A stretch of DNA of 64,000 bases from Lingula anatina (Eukaryota; Brachiopoda; Lingulata; Lingulida; Lingulidae): positions 1,514,250 through 1,578,249 of the forward strand of contig NW_019773513.1 in the NCBI RefSeq assembly GCF_001039355.2, in the 5' to 3' direction. Each line of letters begins with the position of its first letter. Positions within the stretch are counted from its first letter, which is position 1. Shown here piece after piece: positions 39,401 to 51,210 of the stretch. The position numbers and the translations under genes are program-made. The notes below the pieces were generated by a model, which saw nothing but the letters and a program-made list of their open reading frames with translations, was not told the DNA's origin and ran no database searches.

Positions 39401-41257
39401 TATGCGCCCCATTATTTGAAATAGCGATAAGATGGATCGTATGATGAGTAATGCAAACTCGGGTGATTCTTTACGCATTATTATCTCAATATGGTACGCT
39501 TGGGTGCCAGATGATCATAAATTTTTTTTCTATTTTATTTCCATTTTTTACTACTATAAGGTGACACGCAATCTCTGATATCCTATTGCAAAATGTCAAT
39601 TATTCATGCAAAGGTTTACTTTTTTATTTTAGGCAGATTACGCTCACCCCGATCAGTGGTCCTTTCGGTACCAGTATGCTTTGACGTGACATCCTTCAGT
39701 CAAATAAACATCAGTAGTTTCTCTTTTAATCTAGATCCCCATGCTTTAATCCACTGAAAATATGTATTTTTATATTCAATTCTTTCTTTGTCTGTTTTTG
39801 AAAAAAAAAGCAGTGAACGAGGCAATATTGTAATGAGTCATGACTCACTGATAACGCGACCATTGTTTTAATACGTGTAGGCGTTATTAATGAGGCAGCG
39901 ATCGTTAATTCTCCATATCGGGTAGCTCATGAAATGTTACTACTTTCAAAATTTAATAACTTCAACAATTTTGAAGATACTGAAATTAAATTTGGGGTGT
40001 TTTAGGAACATGATGCATATAGTAAATGTTACAATTTCATGTCCCTCCCCTTTTTTAGTTTTAGCACACCGAAAAAATTTAAATCATAGGTCAGAAAACA
40101 CCATACCGGTCTATGTTAGTCTGATACTGTCAATGTCTGGCAGATTTGGCACCTCGTTTTCTTAAGATATCCCAAATTTAATTGCCATATCTTCAAATCT
40201 GTTGACGTTATTAAATTTTGAACTCAGTAACATTTATTTTGGACCACCCCATCTATGTTTGGGTATGTTTATTTTGCAATGGGTCTTTTTGATTCCGATG
40301 TAAAAATGTTTCCCAATACTCATAACTCTAATACTCATGTTTCTCATAACATCATTTCCAATCGTTCCAGCCAGTAAGAATATGCAGAAAGATTATTGTC
40401 ATTGACTCCGTGACAGACTGCTCTTCTATTAAAGTTTCAATTGAAAACAATCGGAATTGACTTTCTGTTAGACGATACACAATTTGCGAAGCCTTAGACA
40501 AGTTGGATAAAGGAATTACTTCTTTATGCAATCTTGATTGAAGACTTAATTTTAAGTCAAATATAGGGCACTGGTTATCTCGAATAAATGGCAGGATACA
40601 ATCGTAATCTACAGTTTGAAACAGAATAATCTTTTCCTAAGAATGTCACCTTTTGAAGCTATTTAGCAGCGATATCCCAGTCGTACAGAGGCGTTTGGAC
40701 GTGTGGCAGCACAGTAATGCTTTTTCCTAATACAGCTTGGTATCCCTGGATGGTCCTTTTGTTGTACATCGATTCAACCAAAATTGTCCATAGGCAGTTC
40801 GATTTAAGGGCATTTTTCATCTAGCAGGTAGGAAAATAATAGTTGGTTCTGTTAGAAACCAATTATTGTACTTTTTAAGTCGAGCAGCACATTCCTTTAC
40901 CTAATAGATGTGTCAGACACGGTAATAATGTTGGAGTCAGAACTGATATATTTTGATACACGCTGTTGTGGCTGTAAGTATCCTCAGTTGTGTAGATAAT
41001 GCGTCGGATGTTTTTAGGACGTTATTCTGAAATTCGTGTTCCATGATGAGGTATATTTTGCTATGTCAACGTTGTACAGCGCCCAGTAGCTTAATTCGCA
41101 GGTAAAGTTGGACAAAGGTTGGTGTAGCAGTTGCGTACCTTTTAACGGTGAGCCAATATTGGATCACTTGTCGTTCTTGCATTGGTCAGTATCCAGGGCC
41201 AACATCGGTACTACTACTTGGATACACATATTTCCTAAGTCTTGGGTAAGAATGCTA
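36458..41257. other. Gene-poor stretch
   Basis: No gene recognised. A short GTA/GTG-rich run lies at about 37119-37155. The rest is AT-rich, with no ORF that has a family motif. Confidence 0.55.
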
Positions 41258-41382
41258 GTGTAACAAGAACGGAAGTCCTAGGAATAGAAGTCCTAGGTTA
41301 GGGTAAGTTGGAGTATTGGGGTTAGTATATAAGTAATGGCAAGCGGACTACGGTTCCTAGCGGACTTCCATTCCCGTTACAC
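41258..41382. mobile_element. 125-bp MITE-like element with 21-bp TIRs
   Basis: The left end 41258-41278 (GTGTAAC...GGAAGTCC) is the inverted complement of 41362-41382 with 3 mismatches in 21. Just inside, TAGGAAT on the left matches TTCCTAG on the right. AAGTCCTAGG is also repeated in tandem on the left. No target duplication is clear and no protein is encoded. Confidence 0.65.
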
Positions 41383-41425
41383 CGGGCTTTATTGATATTG
41401 GTGTAGCAGTTGTGTATGCCAGGTC

Positions 41426-41580
41426 AACGTAAGACTAAGTGTTGCACTGACATTGGGCACGTACAATACCTAAGCCAATGTTGGACCACGTGGTATCGTA
41501 ACGTAAGACCAAGTGTTGCACTGACATTGGGCACGTACAATACCTGAGCCAATGTTGGACCACGTGGTATCGTAACGTTG
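41426..41580. repeat. 74-bp tandem duplication
   Basis: Units 41426-41499 and 41500-41573 differ by only about two bases (AAGACTAAG/AAGACCAAG, CCTAAGCC/CCTGAGCC). A third unit starts (AACGTTGG) and breaks down. Internal words GCCAATGTTGGACCACG and CATTGGGCACG resemble each other in both orientations. A decayed relative (GTGTAGCAGTTGCGTACC, GAGCCAATATTGGATCAC) lies upstream at about 41121-41170. Confidence 0.9.
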
Positions 41581-42849
41581 GTCACGAACCAGAGCCAACC
41601 TAGAACCAACGTGGTTTGCCAGTAGGACACAGCTCACATTATTAAGTCTCGATTAAAAAACGGCGGATTTTAATTGACAGTAGGTCCCTCTTTAGAGGAT
41701 ATCTATCAAACTCCATTTCCAAACCCACCGACCTGTCTCTCAAAAATAATAACATCAAGTTCCCGGTGTCGATAAAATTAAAAATCAAGCGAATCAAGGC
41801 GACACTTGGGGCGATCATTTGATTAAAGCAGCCAATATATATTTATCTGTTATTGATACTGACTGTGCAGCTCTAACAGGATTCACGAGGTAATGAGCCT
41901 AAGTAGAGACCAGTTTCCATGAATTATTTTAGCCTCGTGCATCTTTCCTCTGATTTCTGTTTTCGTTAATTTGATTGATTCCGTTTTTTGACGCACCAAG
42001 AAAAAAAAAACACATTAAAAGGCAGATTTATAGTTAATTATTTGGACGTGATGGCGGTGATGAACATTATAGATATGATATTTCATGGTGATTATAACAA
42101 AAGCCCATTACCTATGTTATTCAGAACGGTTTTGATTTCAGACACTGTGACGTATAGAATGGCCGCACAAGAGAAGTTATGATCCCAAAAAAAATCTGTT
42201 TTCGCAATTACATATTAATAAAGGAAAAGGTTTGGAGGGTTTTACGATATACTATCAAGAAATGTAGAAATTTGTCGTATAAAATATATTAAAATACAAA
42301 ATCCACAATTTGTCTATAGAAATAAAGAATAATTAAAGGATCGGTTTGGGATTTAAATAAAAATGATTTTGCCACAGAACGCGCATATAAGATATTACAT
42401 ATCAGAGAAAAAAGCTTTCACAAAATATAGGCCTACATAAAAATATGATCGTCCTGAGACCGCTTTCTGGATTCCAGCATGGGCAATAAGAAGCTGTTCA
42501 CGCTGAAGCACCGTTCTGTGGGGAAATGATAGCGATAACAATAAAAGCAACGAGGATAATAACAAAAGAAATTAGATTCAGCACTAAAAGTGTTATCAAC
42601 ATCGTCTGTATTTCTCTGACAATAAAGTTGATAGACCGTAACGGCAGTTTACGAAGCTCTGATGTTTTATTAATGACCAGGTTTATCAACCGGTGTTTAT
42701 TGGTAATTGGCGTGATATTTTACATGTCTTGGACAGCAATTGGCCCATCTCTAATAGGAACTTTTGTCGTTCCTCAAAACGGTCAAGTGCTGCTTTTACT
42801 TCCAAATCATTCGAAATACCGCGAAAACTTACCTCACAATTACGTGATA

Positions 42850-43099
42850 GATACAATACGAGTCGCCGAGCTGTACGTGAAATATTACGAGTGTATTGGC
42901 GAGCCGCAGGCGAGACAATACACGAGTAATTTTCACGTACAGCTCGGCGACGAGTGTTGTATCTGGCTTAAACCACGGCCTCTGATTGGCTACTGCACTA
43001 GAAGTGCAACAGACCGTGGAACGCACTCGTACATGACGTGCTTGTATGTCGAATACAGCACGGTCGAGTCTTTTGTTCTACGCGCTAGCCGTGGTTTAA
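42850..43099. repeat. Strong palindrome plus nested inverted repeats
   Basis: Arms 42850-42898 and 42916-42963 are inverted copies (core GTCGCCGAGCTGTACGTGAA against its complement) around a 17-base loop. Next to it, TTAAACCACGGC at 42968-42979 pairs perfectly with 43088-43099, enclosing GACCGTG...CACGGTC and TGCACT-AGA-AGTGCA. It looks like a foldback element. The open frame running through it (42526-43137) has no family motif. Confidence 0.75.
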
Positions 43100-43137
43100 A
43101 TGTATGTAAAAGTTGGCGAACGCCCTCTTGTATTTAG

Positions 43138-45119
43138 AGAACGTAGATTACATAACTAAAGAGGTGTCCACTAATTACAATGTGTCCTGGTGCTTGACTG
43201 TCAACAAAACAGCTCTTCTTTACTTGTAAACCTGACCCTTCGCTTTTTTTAAATGTCAAAGGTAGGCCTATAGACATAATCCGTAAATTGCCGGTAGTAG
43301 AGTAGATGATACGTTGTCTCGCTAACTTAGGTCAACTTGTGAAGATTTTATTGACAGACAACATTTTGAAGCTCTTGATCTTCTCGCAGATTCACTCAAT
43401 ATGTAACTAACATTTTTTCCTTTTTGTCGATACTCTTACGTAATTTAAGCCTCTTCAATCGATTACTTGTAGGGTTTATTTTCTTTACCTTGTCTTCCAA
43501 AGTAACATGGTCGTGTCTATCTCGATTCCCCCTGTGTTTAAGAATTCAATCTTTCGCTTACAGTTGTCAGGGATTATAAAGAAGAAGCTGTCAGAGCGGA
43601 AAAGGGAAAATCCAAACAATTTGAGACTTTATTCAGACGGGAGATATTATTGATGTTATGCCACGGTTTATTATCAATACACTTCCGTACATGTCATCAG
43701 TTGTGGTAAAAGTGTTCAAACACACAATTTTGATAAAATTAAGTAATATTAATTTTATCAAATATCCAGACATCAGTTGTTTCAAATTTGGTTTCACTAG
43801 ACGAGAAACTTTACGAAAAATCAGTTCAAAAGTGAAAACGAGTATAACGTTGTATTATCTAAAAGATCGATGACATTAAGAATTAAGAGTAGCAGGAAGA
43901 GTAAGTATGTGTTGAGTGATAAAAGAAATTCTGTAGGAGTAATGATGTTTTTTTTCTTTTTGCCATAACCGGCACAATATCACGGGTCTTTGTAAAAACG
44001 CTGTTGTTATGCGTAGTTATGTGTGTGCAATAGTTAGTAATGGAAACGGCCGACTGCGTTATCAGAAAATGCAATGTTGGCATGTGTCTATGATGAACTG
44101 AACGTAATTAACATCCTTATAGTTGTCCTACGCTTGCTGCATTCCCTATTTCCTATTATGATGCATTGATTTTAAAGACATTTTGCCGTAACGTCTATAT
44201 TCAATATAAGAAGCACCGGATTCTGGGCTCTTTACCGGTAATTCTTCCTTGTTGCTGTGACTCATGGCCCTTATGAGTTTTTTTTTTACTTACATTACAC
44301 TTACTTAATGTTCCGAATCATGAATGTCTCTTTCATATCTTTTTCTTTGGGCTTCGTCTCCCCTGACGAGAGACAACACAAACCGGATTGTTGTTTGATT
44401 CTGGTTAAAAGATTAATATCAGCCGAGTAATATTAACGTGTCCAAGTTTTCTACTAGATTTTTCTTGCAGTAATAAAGATATACATTACATTATGATTTG
44501 ATGCATATTTAAAAAAAATCTTTTACGTGATACACTGAACATCTTACAGGTGATCTGCTTGAGTTGTGTAACGAAACATAAAAGGTAATTTTTGTCATAT
44601 TTTTTCCTTTTACAGATCTTCTAAAGAGGATATCGATAACATCTGGGCGAATCCATATGTGCAAAGGTCACGTCTAACTTGCCTTGTTGAAGACTACAAA
44701 ATGTAAGAAAAGGTTGCAAAGAAGACACGACATCGTTCATAACTAGGTTCACAGTGTTGACTTGAAAGGAGCCATGTAGACAGGTGACAAAAGGAGGCTT
44801 GGAACTTTATCGGAAATTACTTCTCCAAGAGGCCACTTATTTGGATGCTTTATTCTTCTAGGAAAATTACTTCGTCAAATAAAACTTCAAAACCGTATTT
44901 GCGGACGAAGCAATTTACCCGTAACACGCATTTCTATTAACTGTATTCTGAGCCTCCATCCATCAGCGTTTTCCTACTTGATTCGGACACCAACGCCTGT
45001 TAAATACGAGCCTTTTCATTAAGCTCGTGTTGTATGTCGTTATCCTCTGTTCGTGCGCAGAGCTGTGACGCATGCCTCTTCATTTTGACTTCTCACATCC
45101 GGATCTATAACCTTTGATT
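43138..45119. other. Upstream region of the GPCR gene
   Basis: No coding signal. A good acceptor (TTTTTCCTTTTACAG) ends at 44615 and is followed by stop-rich sequence, so a 5' UTR exon starting at 44616 and running into the coding exon is plausible. The promoter is not identified. Confidence 0.4.
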
Positions 45120-45152
45120 TAAACTTTGCGGGATTTCATCACAATCGCAGTC

Positions 45153-46316
45153 ATGGTTGAGGTTGCTAACATATCAGGCCACTATGCCTGCAATGCATCG
45201 CCGCACAAACAATTCAATGATGAAAGATATGTCATCTTTGCCATGCTCGGCTTCCTGAGCATAACTGGCATAATGGGCAACGCCTTGGTGTTCGCGGTCT
45301 ACCACAAGAAACGGGATCAACAGACTTCGACTCTATTCATATTGACATTGGCAGTGGTTGATTTTTTCACCTGCCTGGTGAATGTTCCACTCACACTTTG
45401 TATGGAATATCTAGATGGCTACATTCAGTCAGATTTTCTTTGCAAGTTTTATCACTTTATCATGACCTCTTCGGTTCCATTCTCCTCTTTTATTATGGCT
45501 GCCATTGCGGTCGACAGGTACGTGTTCATCTGTCATCCATTTTCACACCTGATGAATCTGACAAGAGCCAAACTCATTGTGGTGTTATTGGCGGCTGTAG
45601 CTGCACTGGAAGGACTCATCGTGTGCCTTTGCTATGGTGTCACTCAGCTGTGCCCCGTTGTGTCTGAAACTGGGATCGGCAACGGAACAAATTTGGACAC
45701 AAAGAATGAAACGTTGATGGTGATTTTAGATACCGGGCACTGCACTGCAAATACATTCATCCTGGGGCGATCTGTGAGAAAGAACTTTAAATATTTTCAC
45801 ATCTGTCTTTACATTCTGTCCCTGGTCGTGGTGGTGGTGCTGTACTCCTTGTTGTACAAATCCCTTCTGGAACGGCGCGCCAAGAGACAAAAGCAGAAAG
45901 CAAAGCTCCCGAAACTGAGCTATGCCGATGGTCAGTCGGGTTTGATAACAGAGGAAACGGAATTGAACACATTTCCAGTAGAAGAGAACGGTACAGAGAA
46001 GATACATTTAACGACTCGGCCTCCCACAGAGTTTGAAAGACGTCGCGCCATGGAGAAGGCAAGGGATAGACAAGCTAACATAAAAACTGCCGCCATGTTA
46101 TTTGTTGTCGCCGTTGTGTTCATCATCAGCTTCTTCCCTGCAATGCTAATTACTTCGAAGCTTCTAACTATCAGAAATCCGGACCTTGCTAAAATTTTCT
46201 TTTACTTCTACTTTCTCAACCATGTTGCCAATCCCGTCATTTATTCTTTTATGAACCAAAACTTTCGGGATGATATGAGAAAACTGTTGAACTGTTCGCG
46301 AAACCCAAGTTTGTGA
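45153..46316 (+). CDS. Rhodopsin-family (class A) G-protein-coupled receptor, orphan
   Basis: An intact intronless 387-residue seven-helix receptor for the plasma membrane. The ATG at 45153 has G at -3 and +4; the frame is closed upstream by TAA at 45120. The N-terminus has glycosylation sites N6 and N14. Landmarks: N1.50 = N43 (GIMGN), D2.50 = D70, C3.25 = C97, DRY 121-123, ECL2 Cys167 and Cys197 with NGT and NET sites, NPVIY at 360-364, helix 8 NQNFRDDMRKLL and a possible palmitoylated C381. ICL3 is long and basic (about 239-309) and contains MEKARDR. Position 3.32 is Met104, not Asp, so an aminergic receptor is unlikely. W4.50 and P5.50 are absent and 6.48 is Phe327. The ligand is unknown. 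The 3' half of a close paralogue lies at 63426-64000 on the other strand. An upstream intron is possible (acceptor at 44615). Confidence 0.93.
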   Translation: MVEVANISGHYACNASPHKQFNDERYVIFAMLGFLSITGIMGNALVFAVYHKKRDQQTSTLFILTLAVVDFFTCLVNVPLTLCMEYLDGYIQSDFLCKFYHFIMTSSVPFSSFIMAAIAVDRYVFICHPFSHLMNLTRAKLIVVLLAAVAALEGLIVCLCYGVTQLCPVVSETGIGNGTNLDTKNETLMVILDTGHCTANTFILGRSVRKNFKYFHICLYILSLVVVVVLYSLLYKSLLERRAKRQKQKAKLPKLSYADGQSGLITEETELNTFPVEENGTEKIHLTTRPPTEFERRRAMEKARDRQANIKTAAMLFVVAVVFIISFFPAMLITSKLLTIRNPDLAKIFFYFYFLNHVANPVIYSFMNQNFRDDMRKLLNCSRNPSL

Positions 46317-46750
46317 ATGTTATGGTGTGTGCAGGAGGCGTAGTTGGTAACTGTAAAGACAAACCTTTCAGTGAAAAGGCCATACGACGAGGACATTTCA
46401 AAATTTGCAAATATTATGAAAGAAGATATAAATACGAATTACGCCGTTTCCATGATTTTTGTAATACAAGTTGAAAAATTATTGTTAACTGTATATCAGA
46501 CGAATTACAGATTCTATGTCTCTTGCTGGAAAGCGATTGAAAGATTAGTTGAGTGCAATGTGCTATCATTGTCAAGTGAATCTCCAATATTTATGTATAT
46601 ATATAATAAATATTTGCTGACAATAAACAGTACTAGATGTTTTTAGAAAAAAAACGGTATTTGAACAAAATGTGTAAATCTCGTTCATAAGGTAATTTTG
46701 TTTAAATGTAAGCATGTAGTTTGTTTAAATTAGTGTAATAAACAACAAAT
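46317..46750 (+). other. Probable 3' UTR of the GPCR
   Basis: AT-rich sequence after the stop containing three AATAAA hexamers (46605, 46622, 46737). The first pair gives a 3' UTR of about 0.3 kb. Confidence 0.5.
46605..46627 (+). terminator. Candidate poly(A) signals of the GPCR
   Basis: Two AATAAA hexamers at 46605-46610 and 46622-46627, about 290 bp after the stop. Confidence 0.55.
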
Positions 46751-47686
46751 AAACAACTGAAGTCTTTAATCTAATAACGAATCGAATCACTGAAGCTCAT
46801 TCTATAGGGAGTGAAATTCTCGTTTAAGCCTCAAAGTGGGAAGACACTTTGCCAGCATATTCACCTGGACCACCATAACATTTAGCCCAATTCCAAGTGC
46901 TGAAGGCACTTTGCTTAATTTCACCGTGTATTTGGAATAAATTGGAATGCCACAGGTGTAAGGGCATTTTTAATCCCCCCCCCCCAAAAAAAAAAAAAAA
47001 GATTGTAAATTAACCTCTAGCAGTAAATTCTTATACATGTGAGTTGCATTTTAGAGCGAAACAGTTCCGAAACCGAAGCCAGACTCAGATGAGCATAGGT
47101 ACATTATTGAGTAGGCCATCTGGCCATATTTTTTTACACCAATTATCGCCCCACACCAACTCTAAAAGGAGCGGTAAAACATTTCAAGTGCAAGAAGGTA
47201 GATGGAAGATGAAATGTTGAAAACACTTCAAGTTTGGTTTGTGATAAATTGTTTTCCTCTTGGAGCGACAGCAATTTTTGAAATCGTGAAGATCTTTTAA
47301 TTGGATGTTCACGTGACATTTGATGGTCTGTGACTTTACGTCAAAAAAATCCACTTATCACATTTTGGTTTAGGTCCCTTGTCGACCTGGTGGGTAGCAA
47401 ACGTAGTTATTTTTGTCTCTTTGTACACGTGGGCAATGTATGCTTCAAATGGATCATTAAACCCCAAATTTGGATGACATGACGAAGACAAGCACCGTAG
47501 GTGTAAAGTCAACGATAACTTAAAGCGTGTGAAAAAGGCATTTCAAACATACATTACGCACACAACCATGAAATGTCATCACTGCTATGTGATTATTTAA
47601 TATGTTGCCAATTATTCCGCTTCCTTTCCTGTCGAACTATTAGGACACAATTTCTTCTTCCTTAATAGGTCAAAAATGGTACTGAA

Positions 47687-47733
<47 letters not shown>

Positions 47734-48274
47734 CACACAGAAACACACACACACACACTAGTTTACACACACATACACACACACATGCACACACGCACGC
47801 ACACACGCACTACATGGCTTTGTCTAAAACAATTGTGGTTCGGTACCGAGGGAAACCGACTACTTGTAGGCATCATGCGGTTACATGGAATACGTCTTTC
47901 ATGAAAGTAAAACAAAATATTTTTTCGCTTTGGGAGTTAAATACCAAACAATAATGAGACTACTGTACTACTGTAATATTCTAGCTAGCAAAACGATTTC
48001 TTATTTCTTTAATGTTGTTAGCAAGACAAAAGTTGGAACAATTTGTATGGCGGTCTCGTCCAATAGTACCTGTATCTCTTTATGTATTTTTAAAAATCCA
48101 TATAATAAAGGTATACCGGTATATGAAATCTTCAACCTATGTGCTACATTTACATTTTTTCTCTTTTCGGTGTGTTTTGCTATACCTTTCTTTTCCCATC
48201 ATAAATGTGTGAGCTGAAATTGGAAATTTACATAAAATTTGTCTTATTCAAAATGAATTTTTTTACCCCTAAAG
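46751..48274. other. Intergenic with simple repeats
   Basis: Poly-C then poly-A at about 46975-47000, and the CA array at 47.7 kb. ORFs through the CA array are artefacts of the repeat. No gene recognised. Confidence 0.55.
47689..47810. repeat. (CA)n microsatellite, interrupted
   Basis: About 120 bp of CA units broken by AAAC, GAAAC, TAGTTTAC and GCACG interruptions. Confidence 0.97.
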
Positions 48275-48482
48275 CCCCCTTTACACTGGACGGCGTCCCT
48301 TCTGCGTCCAGCAGTTCGGCCCCATTTGAGAGTTAAAGAATTATAATACTTTACGTGCCGACAACTGGCCGATCATTGAGCATTCATTCTGATACCAAAT
48401 CAATGCTCGTGCCTCCTTATTAAGACCACAGCGATGCCAAATTTCATGGTCGCAGAGAGGACGCCGTCCAGTGTAAAGGGTG
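48275..48482. mobile_element. TTAA-type MITE, copy 2, uninterrupted
   Basis: Same family as 36044-36453: the left end is CCCCCTTTACACTGGACGGC, and the right end is the inverted complement (GGACGCCGTCCAGTGTAAAG). The interior matches copy 1 (TTTACGTGCCGACAACTGGC, GACCACAGCGATGCCA) but has no insert between ATTCTG and ACCAAA. The flanks are TAAA and TATA, so the TTAA duplication appears to have decayed. Confidence 0.85.
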
Positions 48483-51170
48483 TATAAGTTATTACTGCAA
48501 ACAGAAGGCATTGGTCATGTTTCTATACAAAGAACATATTGACAAAACGGGTAGTCGCCATTCTTACATACCCAGCCCAGAGTGGAAGCTCATTCCAAAT
48601 CTAACACCGGTCCCAATCACGGGGGTTTGTTTTCTATACGTATATATATCTAACATATATGAGGAACTGTGGTAATAGTGCGTTGTCCATAAGATGACGT
48701 GCTCAAAACCCATCGCATTTCTATATCAGAATACAAGGGATTCGCTCAAGTAAACATCTTACAAGCATCGACCAGCATCTTTAGACATGTTACCACATTG
48801 CTTGCCTTAAAATGAGAAGATACTTATCAAACACAAAGGTCGGAACAGTCGTTAAACCCTGGCCAGGGCTTCCAACTTCTTGAAGTTTTTTCGGCGTCCT
48901 GATTCCTAGGTGCCCCATTCAGGTGCAATATCACTATTTACGTGATCAAAATGTGGTTTCAAACGCATTGTAAGGCTCTCGATATCTGGTCTTTAAATTT
49001 TAAAAAGATTAAAAATCTTTAAAATTTTAAAAATAACTATGTTTTATGTAGAATATATTAATTTAAAAAGTGAACTCTGAAATATTAGAAAATAATATTT
49101 TTGTAACACGTACAGCGTATTTGGCATTTAATTCCTCCAACTCACCCCCAGCTGGTTGCCTGGTAAATGTAATGAATAATAACATTTGTGTTAACATAAT
49201 TGCCTTTAATTCCTTTCACCCTCGAGACCTTGGGCCAGGCAGAGATTTAAACTGTCGTTAACCTTTAACTTTACAAGTACACGAGGAAATCAGCATGCAT
49301 CGTTCATCAAAATTAACGTTACACAGAACAGAGTCAGGCCACGCTAGAGTCGAATTCTCTGATTACATTAATCAACCAATTTCTTGCAGTGAGGTAAGCG
49401 AAGTGTTTCTGAGAAACAGGGGAGGCTTGGTTTTTGTTCTACACTGAGGCGATTTTCTTTTCAAACTCGATCCCCGGCGTTCGTCACGAAATGTAATAAA
49501 TGAAACAATAATCATCGACGATGAAACTTCGTCGTCATTGAGAGGCTAAATCTCTGTGAAGTTAGAGACTTGATCATCAAAATCAAATCAGTCGCAATGA
49601 GTGGTCTCTGATCTTAAACATTTGTCTCTGCGTGATATTTCGGAGTGATTTTGCAAGATTTTACAGCAATTTGATCTCTTTTGTCGTAAAGCGGATATCG
49701 GTATACTTCTATCCTCGTTTTTGAATCACACAAATAATGTTCTTTTGAAATATACAAATTGACATCAGATACGATTGTCCCATTGGCTCATTTAGACTTA
49801 AAAGGTAAACTATTGCAGAGCAGCATGTCTTAACCAGCATGAACTAGCTGTGCCCATTTTAGAAAATGATAGATATTTTCTGATGAGATTATCTCGGTTC
49901 GACTCAGAGGGTGGGAGCGGGATTCATGGCGAGTAATTTAATTCTTAAGAAACGAAGACATTCTCCTTTGGTGATACGTTTCCTTCAATTTTGTCAAGGA
50001 AGAAAAGATTATCCATAGCACATTTTCTAAATACATTGCTTTGTCTGAGTGCACGCGTGTACGTGATTGCGTGCTCGGTGGGTGTGCGTGTGCGTGGGAG
50101 AGAGAGAGAGAGAGAGAGAGAGAGACGTGAATTAACGTAATAAGACACCCGAGTAAAAAAGAATGTCGAAAAGTTTCTTATAATACCATCCGCGACTTGG
50201 CGCTCTCAACCTCTTTATTGTGTGTGTGAAAGATTTTCTTTCAAATGAACATTGTTCTACATGCGAATCACTGCTTGACAAGTCTTCTGTTTAGATCAAT
50301 TTGATATTACAGTTGGTTTCAGCGTGGGAGCGGGAATTCCGTGATGGTCTGAGATTTTAAGTCCATATCTCCTGGTAGGCTTATGTTAGTGTACTGACTT
50401 ATCTTTTCGATTTCCTAGCTGTCGGTAGATATCCATTTTGTTAGATCAGTCTGATTTTAGGATTTGTACTGTTTAGTGCTGGTATTCATACTTTGAATTT
50501 CTTTGCCTTTATCTTAAGTAAGGATTAAGTTAACATATGCGAAATCTTGGGCAATTAAGGTTGGCTCATTTGTTTTCCGAAAGTTCACGCTTTCTCGTAG
50601 ATTAGTGAACAAAACACATCCAGTAAGGGGCATATTCTTTTGTGCATGTGTAGCCGGTGTAACAAAGTACAATTCCATAACCGTCGATGTTTACATCTAT
50701 TATTTGGCCTAGGGTTGTGTCTTGTCCTCTTGCACCTTGATGCAATACTAAGAAGAAGCGTTCTTTTTTCTACGAATTTCAAGACTTTCAAGATGTGTCA
50801 TAATACATTTAAGCTTTCAAGAATCCGTTTTTAAAAGAACTGGTATAAGGGTTTTTTGAGAATTTGGTGTTTCTTGTTTTGTACAGAGGGATAACAAAAG
50901 GATTGCACCATAAGTGTGAATAGTGTGCTATGTGACAAGGGGGGACTATAAATTGTGTCATCGAAGGTTTAAGGATATTGTAACCCTTCATTATCATCCA
51001 GATGCCGAAAATTAGGTTTTTCCTGCATCTAAATATTCTGCAATACATCTGTCTTTGTGTTTATTTAAAACAATAAAAACCCTCGAAAATATAAAATATC
51101 GGCGTTAATATTTGTCGTTACAATTTATAAGTATAGGTAAATCAAAGGAGTTATGAGTCCCTCATTACAA
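48483..51170. other. Gene-poor stretch
   Basis: No gene recognised. It contains a GT-rich run leading into (GA)n at 50097-50125 and an inverted TTTAAATTTTAAAAAGATT/AATCTTTAAAATTTTAAA word near 48992-49033. Confidence 0.55.
50097..50125. repeat. (GA)n microsatellite
   Basis: About 14 GA units, preceded by a GTGTGCG-rich stretch. Confidence 0.95.
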
Positions 51171-51210
51171 ATTCCTACGGTTAATGACAGCCATCTTGGA
51201 TTTTCTTAAA
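51171..51210. repeat. Outlying copy of the CCATCTTGGATTTT repeat
   Basis: Thirty-four bases from 51171 (ATTCCTACGGTTAATGACAG, then CCATCTTGGATTTT) are identical to 52373-52406. It sits about 80 bp upstream of the Tc1 pseudogene, with the main array on the other side. Confidence 0.9.

Noticed and set aside
41426-41580. Array resembling a CRISPR
   Set aside because: Direct tandem 74-bp units without spacers, in an animal genome.
42526-43137. Open frame of 203 codons on the + strand
   Set aside because: It runs through a strong palindrome, so both strands translate to similar peptides there; no family motif, and the sequence is better explained as a foldback element.
45126-45152. Upstream extension of the GPCR from a TTG
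   Set aside because: Animal genes start at ATG; the ATG at 45153 has good context and a stop lies at 45120.
47612-47954. His/Thr-rich and Cys/Val-rich frames
   Set aside because: Produced by the CA/GT microsatellite.
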